A stretch of 64,000 nucleotides of DNA from the NCBI GenBank assembly GCA_000499405.2, contig HG738140.1, positions 10,691,560 to 10,755,559 of the forward strand, in the 5' to 3' direction. The notes beneath the pieces are model-generated. The model did no database searches and was not told the origin of the DNA. It saw nothing but the letters and a program-made list of their open reading frames with translations. Position numbers and translations under genes: made by a program. How positions within the stretch are numbered: position 1 is the first letter of the stretch; every line of letters starts with the position of its first letter. The stretch is from Onchocerca volvulus (Eukaryota; Nematoda; Chromadorea; Rhabditida; Onchocercidae). Shown one piece after another: positions 38,001 to 50,454 of this stretch.

Positions 38001-41000
38001 ATTTGATTCAATTCTTAGATCTCATTATGCCAATTTCTCCTCGTTTCTTGGCGCTGACGTACGAATTAAAATCCAATACATTGCTTCAAGATTTCAAAAC
38101 CAGAAGAAAACATTTGAAATACTAGGTTGATGCATAGCAACAATAATTTGGAACCATAAAAATTTGAAATTAATGTCAGAATCAAAAACAGATTTAAGCA
38201 TACTTCTATATGTTACCCAATGAGAAATAAGTATGTTTATTTTATAAAATAGAAACATTTGCTTCTATGACTGAAATTGAAAGAAATCTTGGGAAGCATT
38301 TTCCGTATCTTCCTGATTGTAAAAGCATTTTTTCCATATCGAAATGATTGAATAAGTGATTATCGAAGATTTCTTTTAATCCTTTCTTTCCTTCAGAGAC
38401 CAGTGCTTGTCGCTGCAGTTTTCGGTATATCTCATCAATTTGTTCAGTATATTTCTTGAATGCAATGAATTCAGAGAGATTCAGAGGGCCATCAGATAGC
38501 ATATCGCCAAACAGCGACCACAAATTTTCGCTGGTGCAGTCTGATTTGAAAAGTGCTTTGAAACTTCTTTCTCCAACCACAAAGATGATCGTCACTGACT
38601 ATCATACACAATCCAATCAAAAAATGATTCAAAGAAAGAGAAAGTTCGGGACCTCCAACAAATTGGTCATCGATCAGCTTCTAAGATTCCTATTTATTAA
38701 GCTTTTTCACCTTTTTAATTTGTTTCAAGGGTCTAACAACTGCTATACATCTGTTAGAAACTCAGGGTTGAGATAAGCTGCTGAAATCACAAGTAGTCTC
38801 CATTGTTTTACGAAACAATTTTAACTCAAAAATCTCTCAAATTTTCTTTTTGTCTAATGTTATTTCCTCAGTCTTAGATAAATATAAAATAAAAAGCAAG
38901 TATAAATTATACAGTAAAAAAAACAAAGCAAGATATAAGCATTAAAATGATGTATAACATAATTTTTCCTTTACGAATTTATTTCAATAAAAAAAAGCAT
39001 AAGTTCAGCAATCTAAAAATTGCTGCTATTTTCGCAACCTAATATTTCTTACAACAGATCAACAGTAATGTATCATTTGGAAAAGCTATGAAAACAAAAT
39101 GAAACAAAATTCAGACCTTCTAAAAAACGTTTTACAACCGAGGCAAGCAATAACGCCATAATGTTTCCCCGTTGAATCTTCACCACAAATGACACATTTT
39201 CCGATTACAGGTGCTGTAAGCGGATTGTAAAGAATTCAAAGCATAAATCAAAGTAAATATGATTCAAAAAATAAGATGACAAAGTGAGCAAGCACAAATT
39301 GAAAATCCAAAACAAAAGCAGAAAAATCCTTTGCATAATTTATTTCATTAAGCAGTTACTATAACTTTTAAATGAAATGGGCGAAAAGAGCGCTATATTT
39401 TTACTCTAGTTAAACTAGAATACTAGAAATTGTAAATTTTATATGTGAACAATTATAAAACTATTGCCTGTTAGAAGTAACAGGCCTTATATCACATCTC
39501 ATACATTCTTCAACAAATTGAAAACTACCGCAAAGTATCTATGAAAACAATCAGATTAACATCAAAAATAAGAAAGATAGGCACCAAAATGAAGATAGGA
39601 AGTTAAGAACTGAAATATATTATAATTGCGATTGTTGCGATTATTTATCAGCATGAATCTCTAACGATAAAACTTTATTAAGAAATTGGGAAAGAAAAAA
39701 ACATGGTGAATGAAAATGTATTTTGAATGAAAATTACCTTGACGGTTAATGCTGAGACACATTTTCATCGAGGTTCCTCACTTGGAAATTGTTTAAAATC
39801 CAATTTTCTTTTCAAAGACAAGTTGAGTCTACAGGATTTTCTTAAAACTTCCTGATCAAAGCAAACTAAAAATCATACCCTTATAAAATTTAATCATTTC
39901 TGTATATAAGAAGAAAAGATTCAATAATTTCATTGGGCTAGTAAAAAACATATTTTCCTAACACCACACTTCTAGGGACTATTCAAAATTCTAACAGCAG
40001 TGATAATAAGATTTGCGAATATAGTAAAAAAAAAAAAGAAAAAAAAAAGATATGAGAACAAGCAAAAATATAGCAATTACAAAATGGAAAGCTATTAAAG
40101 TGATGTAAAATTAATTTTGACTTATTGAAAAAATTACTTGAAAAGCCAATCAACGAGTGGAAATCAATGTAATTAAACTTTTGAAAGAATTCAAATGGAT
40201 GAATTTGGTTTCTCAAAGAAATAAAGAAGAAAACGCGTAATTAGGAATCAATTTCAACAGATGAGACGAGGGGAGGAAATGGAGAAGTCTTTATTCATTG
40301 CATAACCAGAAAAACCAGTAATTACCAAAACAAATTTCATCGGCAAAAAATAAATGAAACAGTACATCAATATAAGTCATATTTCTACCCATTAAAATTT
40401 ATGAAAATTACTTGTTCAATACCGAATGAATGAAATTCATTTAATAAATATAGGTAATCAAGATAATTTAGCTAAATTATTGAAATATTCGGCTTGAAAG
40501 TTATATGTTACATTGGAATCATCAAGACTAACCGTTTCCTACTTCCAAAAAAAAATCAAAGAAAGGTCAAAGATGAAATAATCTCTCATTCTACCTTTTG
40601 GCTAAACTTTCGATAATCCAAACTAAGTTGAATTCAGCATACTGACAGGATTACACATTTTTTGGAAATAAATGCAACCTATTCCAGCAATATTCAGTTC
40701 ATTTTTGTTATCTAAAACTCGATCATAATATAATATTAAGAAATTCAAGGAAGCTTAAGCTCTCAAGAATCATTGGTAAGAAATTGATCTCTTGCACAAA
40801 GATCACAGAGAGATGAATTCGCAAGCAGGAATCGCTACCTAAAGCCTCAACAATTGAATGAACCAAATGGATTGTTTTGGAGAGCAAAATACAACTGAGG
40901 AAATAAATGAAGATAAAAGATTATTGGCAGTGTCCTCGTCAACTGGATGATGAACGCTTACTTTTCTATCATGTAGCCAGCTGAATAAATGTGCAACAAC

Positions 41001-41265
41001 ATATACTGATGCCTGCTGATAACACAGACGCTGCCAACAAAGTATTATGAGAAACGAGCCCTTCCCAAACGGTTTGTCTAGTCAATCTTCTGTGTGTTAC
41101 TCTCGCAATATATTACATGAAAAGATGTAGCATGCAAAATGAAGAAAATCTATAAATATTATAATAAAAAAAAAAGGAATGAAAAAGCAAATAGTTACTG
41201 CTTTACTGACCTTGGCAGGATGAAGTATTTTTATAATTCAAACTGATACAGTATTCGAACTTCAT
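35050..41265 (-). CDS. Nuclear hormone receptor, nematode supplementary (HNF4-derived) type
   Basis: Minus-strand exons: 41265-41211, 39213-39117, 37947-37820, 37560-37313, 36835-36696, 36525-36396, 36011-35840, 35504-35391, 35201-35050 (412 codons, 411 residues). An alternative first exon lies at 39768-39738. Residues 25-85 are the DNA-binding domain: zinc finger 1 is CVIC...CLGC, with P-box [10 protein letters not shown]; zinc finger 2 has the C-x5-C-x9-C-x2-C spacing ending in [14 protein letters not shown]. The usual [14 protein letters not shown] hinge follows. Exons 5-9 form the helical ligand-binding domain, with [26 protein letters not shown] and a C-terminal helix close to [11 protein letters not shown]. 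It should act in the nucleus as a ligand-modulated transcription factor. The intron after 36396 requires a GC donor (GCAAGT). GATA-type motifs lie upstream of the first exon. The family is certain; the C. elegans counterpart is not identified. Confidence 0.93.
38242..38595 (-). pseudogene. Unexplained open frame inside a nuclear receptor intron
   Basis: Within the intron between the two zinc-finger exons (37948-39116) lies a minus-strand frame of 117 codons whose composition is unlike its AT-rich surroundings. Parts read [19 protein letters not shown] and [19 protein letters not shown], that is, amphipathic and protein-like. It cannot be a receptor exon, because the flanking exons join in frame across the DNA-binding domain. 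Just upstream another frame reads [15 protein letters not shown] and then shifts into this one, so this may be a decayed gene copy with a frameshift, or part of a nested gene. I do not recognise the family. Confidence 0.3.
39738..39768 (-). CDS. Alternative first exon of the nuclear hormone receptor
   Basis: ATG at 39768 gives [10 protein letters not shown] plus one base, followed by a GTAATT donor. The phase (1) is the same as that of the distal first exon at 41265-41211, so both can splice to the DNA-binding-domain exon at 39213. The sequence ahead of it (TTTCCAAG) resembles an acceptor, so the transcript might start by trans-splicing or from an internal promoter. Both isoforms keep the whole DNA-binding domain and differ only in about 10 versus 18 leading residues. 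Confidence 0.55.
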
Positions 41266-42249
41266 AACGCTAAATCGTTAAATCTATCGCCGGAGGATCA
41301 CTGACATATCAGCTGATCAGATAAAGCCATCCTACTTCGTTGCTTTTTTTTTTGGTTTTTTGATAGATCATCATGCCATATTCTCCCGATACATAACATC
41401 AACTCTACATAAAGAATATTTGTAGTTAAATCAGCAAATGATAAAATTTCCATTGTTCTCATGACTGATATTCAAGAATGCATAAAATATTAAGTAATCT
41501 CTTTTCTGATAAGAATTCTTTTTCCTGATCTGTCTCTTTTTCGATCGATCTCTCTTCTGATCAGTCTATTTTCTGATAAGAATTTCAAAGAGTAATTGGA
41601 GAGAACGAGTTAAATTCAGAAAATGCACATAAAATCCAAAATACTGAAACTGATCTGAACCATTAACTATCATTCACTTACTTAACCTTTCAACTTTTAG
41701 CGTAATCGCCTATTTACTGAACTGTGTGTATTTATTGCAATTCTTTTCCTCTCGATAATGTTTTTCTCTCACAACAATTAAGGCTAAACGCACTATCATG
41801 TATCTACATCAACAACTTGCAAGGAAAATTCCTGCATTATGGAAACATGTGGTTTCAATAAAGCGTTGCATGCGACGATGACATGCAATTTTGTCCCAGT
41901 CGATATAATGTTTTTGAATCTTGTTTTGGTTGTGAATTTGATGGTTGTATGCTTCTGTAATTACTTATAATAATTTCGGCAGTGAGTTGCAGCTGTCGAT
42001 ATTAATACGGGAAATATCAGCAATGAATTAACTTTCTTACACATTAAAACAACACCTTAATTTTCTTACACAGAAAAGTTTTTAAATTTCAAGTTTTTCA
42101 TATAAGAAATTGCCTTAATTTCTTACATTATAAAGCTCGAAACTTGAATTGTACAATTCTACAATATAAAGAAATGTAAAATTGTTCCCTATTATTATAT
42201 CAAAGTACCAAAATTTGCTCTTTGAAGAGAAATAGTCCTCCTGCAAACA
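41266..42249. promoter_or_regulatory. Shared upstream region of the receptor and TTI1 genes, with GATA motifs
   Basis: The two genes diverge from this 984-nt segment. It contains two copies of TTTTCTGATAAGAATT (41502-41517 and 41569-41584), and further GATA-like sites at 41319-41326 and 41464-41469. CTGATAAG is the sequence bound by intestinal GATA factors in C. elegans (ELT-2/ELT-7). Near 42025-42120 the motif TTTCTTACA recurs three times. Use of these sites is inferred, not shown. Confidence 0.45.
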
Positions 42250-45200
42250 ATGGCGGGAATTGAAAATGAGAATTATTTTCGGAATATAAGGACAACTGCG
42301 CAGTCGATATGCATTAGAATTATCAGCGAATTCTCGCAAGGTGTGATCTCGCCGAAATCTGTTACTGAATTGTCAACGTTTGTTAAGGGTAGGTTTTGCT
42401 CTTCTTTATGGTAATTTATTGATACATATTTAACTGCCGCTAACTTAGTTTCAATTAGTATTTGAATATTAATAACTCAAATGATGAAAACCAATTTTTT
42501 CTTCAGAAAGGATTTTTCGGTACAGTTAATCATTGATTAATAAGAAAGATCACCGTAGTTATTGCATCATTTGTTTTGCTTATTTTGTCTTTTTTTTGTA
42601 AATAATTTTTTTCTGTTCGAATTTTCCAAAGTTTTAGATCAGCTAAAGCCAGAGAGATTGAAAAAGGAAGAACTTATTAAGCTGTATCAAATCATCTTTG
42701 GCGCATCATTCTCTATTTTGAAAGAATCAATGAAAAATAAGGATGAGTTTAATCGATACACCTTTGATTTCGCGTTGCAGATAATCAACAGTATTTTTGA
42801 GAATATAAAAGTTGAAGTGAGTAACGATCCGAAATCCTTCATTTGATATTATTATTTAAATTTAAATTACTGAAATACTTCGTTTTTATCTGCGAGGTTG
42901 CCAAGGAGTAAAAAACTTGAACGATTCATCACTTTCGAAAGTGGGCAAGAGAGAAATTTGTGACTCAATAAATCGCGCTTTTTCTGATAATATTCTTATA
43001 GCGATTAATAATTAAGAAGGTGACTTGAACAGTTCATTTTTCCGCATATTGCACTTAATGCTGGTAGTGGAAACTTTGTTCATTCATAATGTTTCATTCA
43101 GATGAGAATTACTAATATTTATGAACTCTGGAAAGCCTTATTCTCTTGATATTATCAGCTCATGTTAAGTTGAAGTTTTTTAATTGTTGCGGACATTTTC
43201 TTCTTTCATAAAGGCAGAAATGCTAAAATTTATTGGATTTGCTTATAATTTTCTAGGCTTTTCAGGATGCGGAAGATTTGCGTTCATTTTTATGGTCAGT
43301 TAGTAGTAGATGCCTTATAATTGGTGAGAGCGAAATCAGTAATGCGGTTGACTTGGAAAGAATTGTAACATTTGAGACAAATTTTGTTCAGTTTATGCTT
43401 TTTAATACAAAAAGGAGGAAAGGTATGTAATTGGATTTTGGTTAAATCTTAGACCCATTTTCTTTGTAATTATATTGACGAATAAAACAGTTAACAAGGA
43501 GGTTACAATTAAGTCGAAATAATTATGTTTCAGATTTGTTTTCTAAGGAACATCAGAGAGAAATTGCATTTATGATAACATTTTTCATGTCTAAGTTTTG
43601 TTCGCAGAAAGTGGATATGCCAATCAGGTAATTTCTTCTGTGTTGAAATTTTAAAGTTAACTAATTTTGTCCAAATCTGAGATCTTAAGCTGACTTTTAA
43701 AAGTAAGCTTATATTTTTTAAAAATATTTTTCTTCATTAGAAATGAAAGGAAATATTTCTGGGACATTAGAATTCAACATCTCATAAAATTTAGAAAAAA
43801 GCAGAATACCAACTCAAATTTTATAGAATGCTTTTTTTTTCAGACTTTCTTTAGGAAACGCATTACTTGAACTTGTTAAACCATGGGATGAATCGGCAGA
43901 AACAATTACATCATTTCTTCCTGGTATTTGTTGTCGTATGAGTAAACTTGCTTGTGGAGATCTGAATACGGAAATTGTAAATATGGCACTGAAGGTTTGC
44001 AAATATTATTGGATTCATTTGTAAGAATTTAAAAATGAATAAAATAAACAATTTCTGTTCATGAAATTGTTTTGTGTTTATTAATAAAAGGTCCAAGGTT
44101 TCAAGCCCTTCTAAAGAAAAAAAAAAAAATCTTTCACTCATAGAAAAAAAGCATAAAATCTCACACTACAAAGTCTCCAATATTGTCCTCATAAGTTTCA
44201 TCTTTTTCTTATATTTATCTCTGAGCGATTTCATAATTTATAAATCTATATTACGGATTTTTTTGTTGCTAGTTTTTAACATAGAATCCATTTGAGTTGC
44301 CGAAAAAAGGCTTTATGGTTACGCTACTTGCTTTTTCTTCCTTTCTTTGTGACTTGGTGACTTTTCACGAAGTTAATAATGAGCCTAACAATTTTATACG
44401 TTAAAATGCTTTCAAGGAAGTAAGAAATAAAAGGTATTTTAATTCTACGCTTATTTGGAAATGTGAAAGTTTGTCTATGGTATATGAAAATATGGGGTAA
44501 GACTTACCTTTGAATTGTATCATTTTTCATCGGAAGATACTTGATATTATTTATAATGCTTCAATGCAAATACATTTTGAAATTTGGAAATAAATTTTAA
44601 GCGCTGACAAAAGTAAAACTTAGGAAGAAAAATTACCTATTAGTCTCATCAATGCATTAATGATTTCAGATTTTTGGCTGCACTGTATCAACTTGTTTAA
44701 ACGACTCTATTATTCGCAAGCGAGGCGAAATAGAAAATTTATTAACTGTTGAAAGCAAGCCAGAAAATTCTGGAACTGTTTCTAAAAAAAATATTACTTG
44801 CATCGAAGACTGGAAGAAGAATTTGAAATTTCTGGTAAGATACATCTGTGCAATCTAATTTAAAGAAATGTACTTTCTCATATATTCTATCATGGGAGAC
44901 ATAAATTACTAAAAAATTATGGCCTATCTAATTGATTTGAGCAGATTTCTTCATTCTTAGGCAATTTAAATGTTTAATTCGTCATTATGGGATTAAAAAA
45001 ATTGTAAATTTTTTTTTCACAAAAAAAAACGAAAAAAAGAACCTAATGTGAAAGTTTTTTTTTTTTTTTTATTACTGTCATGACGAATAAGATACTTCAA
45101 ATATTCATTGATATGAATGATAACCTACCGCAAACGATTTTATTCTCGTTAAACAAACCTACTCTGGAATTACGTGTTGTCAATTTCTCCATGCTTACTT

Positions 45201-48200
45201 CCACCTAAACCATCGATATTCTGACAATATGGAAGAAAATGATTTGATTAATTCATGAAGTATTTGATTTTTCATCTAATTTTAGCTCAGACGAATGTGT
45301 TCTAGACTTATTCGGCATCAGGATTATCGTGTTCGGCTTGCTTTGCTTACTCTTTTGTATGATATCTATAGACATTGTGCCATAAGTCTTGCTTCCTCAA
45401 CTGAAAATATTTTGATTGATGCTGTTCTACTGTTGCTGAATGATCCATACGAAAAGTAATTTAATATTGCCTGACATTTTTTGCTCTTATTGTTATGCAA
45501 ATTTAGAGAAATCTATATTTCTTCCATACAACAAATTTAAATTACTTAACACTCATTTTTTAATTCCAGTTCTTTGGAAGATACTTTCCTTATTGTAAAT
45601 ATTATAAAAAACTTTTTAGTAATCTGAAACATACGCAGAAAGCTTGTTTAATTGTTTCATTATTATGGCAGTTTCCAGAATTGCGGAATTTTCGGAAAAG
45701 GTTAAACAACATTTGATGCATGTAGTAAACGAAAGTTTCATCAATCGTGTGAGGGAGCGCTTGTATTCATTATCAATCACTATACCTACCGAAATCCTTG
45801 TTAGCGGAGATGTTGAAGGATGTTTAAAACAGGTAAAAGAAATAAAACTGCATAACAATAACGATAAAAGAAATAAAACTGCATAACAATAACGATTTTT
45901 ATTACTTCACTTCAGCACCTCCAATAAACAATTTTATCATCAAATAATTCTTGAATCAGTTTTAGCTTTAATAATAGCATACGAATTTAGAAGACTTGCT
46001 TGTTTGCCATGTAAGAAATAATACTTATTTGATCATAAAATCAGAGGAAAATTATCTAATCTTACCATTTCTTTAAATTTTTAGTAGAAATCTTGTTATA
46101 AGTCTGTTTTCAAATTAAATGCTAGAGGAAAAAATTTTTCTTTCGATTACCAAAACGAAAATGTTAATTTGATTCTAAGGGAACAATGGTTTCGTAAAAT
46201 AATTTTTAGTAACAATTGAAACAGCATGGTTTCATCTGTTGAAGAAGGAATCTTTTTTAGCAGAAATAAAATTCAATCAATTTCTAGTTACTGGGAGTGT
46301 TGCTTTCAATGAATTCTGGATGCAATGACTTTTTATTAGGTGGCAAATTATCTGAACAGTTGACATTCGCATTATCATCCACACTTCGATTGAATACTAA
46401 GCGATTACGTTTGAGCCGTGAAGTTACCGAGAAAAATGATGTTTTAGGCAAGTAATTTTTTTGAAAACTTCGTTGTAAAAAGCTACCTTAGTAGCTCAAC
46501 AAACTATTTAGATAAATTTTCTGATGAAAAATGGTGTTTCCGATACTAAACATATTTCATATTTCAATATATCAGTATAAAATATTAAATACCTAAAAAA
46601 AAATTTTTCTTCCCAATATTGATAAGATCAGCAATAATGAATAAAGTTTCACCCCTTTCGTAAATAAAATGTCACTTTTTTAAAGAAATTTCTTGCCTCT
46701 TCGGAAATTTGTTCAATTTCACCTTACAGGTGTAATAGACGACTTGCCTCTTCTGCACAATGTCCAAAAGAAAATATTCAATCAAATCGCTATGTTGTTA
46801 GTTACTAGTAAAGAATCTCATGCAAGTTATTTTCATGAATTCTTGAATGTCATTATTTTTATTTATATTGCATTCAGAAATTCTGATGAAATCTACAGTA
46901 AAATTTTTTAGTGAGAAAATGAAATTATCTTTTAACGGTTCGAAAGAAAATGCTTTTTCAACATTAAGGGATATGTAAACAAGTTTTTTTTTTTTGATCC
47001 CCTTTTTTCATTAGAGTTTGGAACATGAAATAGTTAAATTTGTAAATCTTGAGTCGAAAATTTGAGTTTATACTATTTCATGTTTCAGATTCTCCTAGAT
47101 TGTATTTCTGCAAATGTTGGCTATACAAAACAATTGGAAGAGTTGACGGGTAGTTATCATTTTGCTATATATTTGTTAAGAGCAGCTTGTACACAAACTA
47201 CTAAGCCAGCTCAAAAATTTATTGATACTCTACAAGTGCTGGTTGAACAAGCTGTTAAACTATTAGAAAGAATCGACATACATCATCCACCACGAGACGA
47301 TGTCATTGAAGGTTAATCTTTGAAATTTCTTATAAAAATTCTGGGTAGAAAAACTGAAATGGAATAAAACAATGATTTGTCATCAGAATTGTATTAGTCA
47401 AAAAATTATAAAAGTTTTGAATTTCTTAATTATAGATGATAATGATGAACAAGGTACCGAGAGTTGTCTAGTTACCGTTTTATTATCATTTTGCGCTGTT
47501 GCTTTCACTTGCACTCCTTCTATCTTCCTTTGCCAAAAGGTTAAATTGTTCAGTTTTTCAAGTTCAAGTGATTAAGAATTATTTTTGAGAAGCAGAATTT
47601 GTGGTAAGTACCTATTCCAAATCTGCTATTCTTAGGTTTGTTAAATTTCCAGAATTTCGTTGTGTAACTTCATGTGAAATTGATTAAGAATTCAAATATC
47701 TGACAAAATAAGGTCGGAGTATAAATATACTATTGAGACTCTTATTTAATTTGTTTTAGTTTAACTCATGTTCTCTTTTAATTTTGTTATGATCTGATTG
47801 CAGTTAATGAATGAAACTTTGTTCGAAATATTTAAATGGACAAAGTCATCGTACTTGATTTGTGCAGAAAGTGCTGAATATGCTTTAAAAGCTGCCGCTT
47901 TGGTTTGTTTCGTAAAATATTTTATTCTTTGAATTCTTTCAAATATTTAAATAGATAAAAGATTAAACAACAAAATATGTGCAAATTGCGCATGTTCGAC
48001 ATATATGACTATTATCTTTCATATGTAAAAAGGTTTCGTTTGAGAACAACACTGATTTAGATTTGGAAGAAAAGTTAGTAATGGCATAAGATTATAAATT
48101 GCTTCAGCTCAGTGAGAGACCTATTTCTTGTGTTTCGTTTTCTTTTTTTGTTTATTTGTATGTTTTGTTTGTTTCTTTTTTATTTTTCATTTTTTTTTTT

Positions 48201-50454
48201 TTTTATTGAAAAGAAGAAATCAAATAGAGGAGAAAAAAATTTGTTATGTTGAAACTCTTTTTTTAAAATATATCTTATTGTATAAACAATTATATTGTTA
48301 CTATAGCAATTTTGAAGTTATGTCGTAAATTCTTTTGAAATTTCTGTGGGATCTACAACGAAGTTATCAGTTCAATATTTCTCATTTTTAGATTTTTTCA
48401 GACAGTGGGAGAAGCTGACACATCCTCTCTTTGTGTTACCTACGGGAAATACCTTTTACCAAAAGTAGCAGTTCGTTCAAGAGCCTATAGTAGCAATCTT
48501 CGCACACCTTGTGTACTCTCTTCATTGCTCGATCATTGTGAGAATGCTGAATTGTTCGAAATCACTAATCACGTTGTTCAAGAACTTTTACTTGCAGTTG
48601 ATTTAGGATCACAGGTATATTTTCTTCAAATTTTGAATCGTATCTGAATTTTTTTAAAAAATATATTACATATATGTTTGAAATATGTCGAACAATTGTG
48701 TTTCAGGAATGGCTAATTCTGATTCTCAAGGCTCTGCTTAGTTTTGGAATGGCTGTTGGGAAATGGTTTCCTGATATCAGGCCTCAAGAAATTGAATACA
48801 GTGAGGATAATCCAGATAAGAAAGCTCCAAAACCTGGCTTTGTTGAATCTGTAAATAGTATTTTGAAGAGGTATGTTTATTTAAATATTATTATAATAAA
48901 CATTTTGAAAATCAGATGCATGTTATTTGGTGTATATAATATAAATTGAAGACATTTATGATGAAATTTTTCCAATTGAAAATTTTTAATTTTCTAGAAC
49001 GAAGCATCTACTCTTTTCTTCTCACATACCAATCCGCTTGTTGGTTCTGCAAATCTTGAATGTATGTCTGAAAGATTTACAATTTTTTCCGGATGATCAT
49101 CTACCGATGATTCATCAGAACTGGTTAGCAGTTTTGGATTGTCTTCAGGAGAAAAACTTAAATGTACGACTGGCTGGATTTAAGGTTATTGCTTTGAAAA
49201 TCCCGGTTTATTGTTTTGGTTTATTACAATGAAAATGATATATATGAACATAAGCACATTGAAAGATATGATTTATGAATCATGAGAAAAGGAATTCTAG
49301 TTTCTAGTATTTTAACTTCATTCAGAAATATTACTCATCATTCGTTTTAACTTCATTCAGAAATTTATTCATCATTCGTTTTTAAATTAATTTATTTTTA
49401 CACCATTTTAGATATTATTGATGTTATATGTTGTCTTTACTGCTTTCTTTATTTCTTTGTTCTGCTTTTCAGTCCACACTAAATTTTTATTTTCTGATCT
49501 CGCTATCTTTAGAATAACGAAGTCCTTCATAATTTTTATAATGTTTTTTTGTATTCAAGCTCAATGTTCACATTATATAAACAATTTTTAGTACCATTTA
49601 CTTTTTTTTTTTGTATTTCAAGATGATTTTGTTTTATAGGTTGTTGTAACGATGTGTGAACTTTCTGGCAGTTTCTGTTACCGTCGTTTTATTCCCCAAG
49701 TATGGCCATCAATTCGTAAGTTCTTGCTTGAGCAAAGTGCTACAAGTGCCAATGCTCAAGGAGCTTATTTTCATTCAGCTGCTTATAAATTTCAACAATT
49801 TGTTCTGGAAAAGTAAGTACTATGAATTTTCCGGGCATATTTACCGCAATAATTTCTAGTTCTTATGTAAAAATGAGGAGCTGGAAAAGACTTTTGAATG
49901 TTCAGATTAAGATCAGTGACAAAGTTGTCAACTTCCGCTCTTATGCGTAAGAATCATTGGATTACTTCGAGATTCAGTGAATCGCGTTTTGACAATTATT
50001 AGCAAGTTTTTTAGAAGACATTCTAGCTTGAATGTTGAGTTGTTGTCAAAGTTTCTTGAAAAATAGCCTAAGGCCCACAAGATTTCTGGCATCATTCAGA
50101 TAGAAAGTCAGTTTTATTAGCTTCCAATATTTTTTCATCGTTTTTTATTCAGAATTAGGGAAAATATAATTATTTTCAGGCCATTTTTTTTTCGAATTCG
50201 TTTTTTGTAAGATAATTGTAAAGTACATATGAAATTTATAATACATATGAATTTTATTTAAAAAATTTTGCTTTAGCTTGGACGTTGTTTTTCATTACAT
50301 CGAAGCGCGTAGTGCAGATTGGCGAAGTGTTGCAGAAATGGCCAAAGTATATTGCAATGTTTCACAGCCTAAAATTTTACAAAATGCGTCAGAAAGTTTG
50401 CTTTCTACGTGTAAAACGGAATTAAAGAAAACCGATGATGGATCGGAAATGTAG
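42250..50454 (+). CDS. TTI1: TTI1, subunit of the Tel2-Tti1-Tti2 (TTT) complex
   Basis: TTI1 is a HEAT-repeat scaffold that with TELO2 and TTI2 matures and stabilises PIKK kinases (ATM, ATR, mTOR, SMG1). Eighteen exons: 42250-42388, 42638-42816, 43257-43422, 43534-43627, 43844-43994, 44670-44834, 45286-45455, 45679-45832, 46288-46447, 46730-46848, 47089-47311, 47436-47539, 47804-47902, 48402-48614, 48707-48870, 48998-49184, 49640-49812, 50277-50454 (946 codons, 945 residues; human about 1089). Helical repeats run throughout. Family signs include a LLGVLL helix at the start of exon 9, FGMAVGKWFPDI, the HIPIRLLVLQILNVCLKDL repeat, and the C-terminal AYFHSAAYKFQQ and VSQPKILQNASESLL helices. The intron after 46447 needs a GC donor (GCAAGT). 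The donor after 46848 (AAT|GTCATT) is weak, so that junction is the least sure. A poly(A) signal follows at 50513. Confidence 0.9.
45835..45896 (+). repeat. Perfect 31-nt tandem duplication at the start of an intron
   Basis: Units 45835-45865 and 45866-45896 are identical (AAAAGAAATAAAACTGCATA and onward). The first unit begins at intron position +3 after the TTI1 exon ending at 45832. Perfect identity indicates a recent event. Confidence 0.85.
49310..49378 (+). repeat. Near-perfect 34/35-nt tandem duplication in a TTI1 intron
   Basis: Units 49310-49344 and 49345-49378 both begin TTTTAACTTCATTCAGAAAT and end CATCATTCG, differing by a few bases and one indel. They lie in the intron 49185-49639. 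Confidence 0.8.

Noticed and set aside
45571..45675. Possible short TTI1 exon starting TTCTTTGGAAG
   Set aside because: No donor within it gives the phase needed by the next exon; joining 45455 directly to 45679 keeps the frame and the HEAT repeat.
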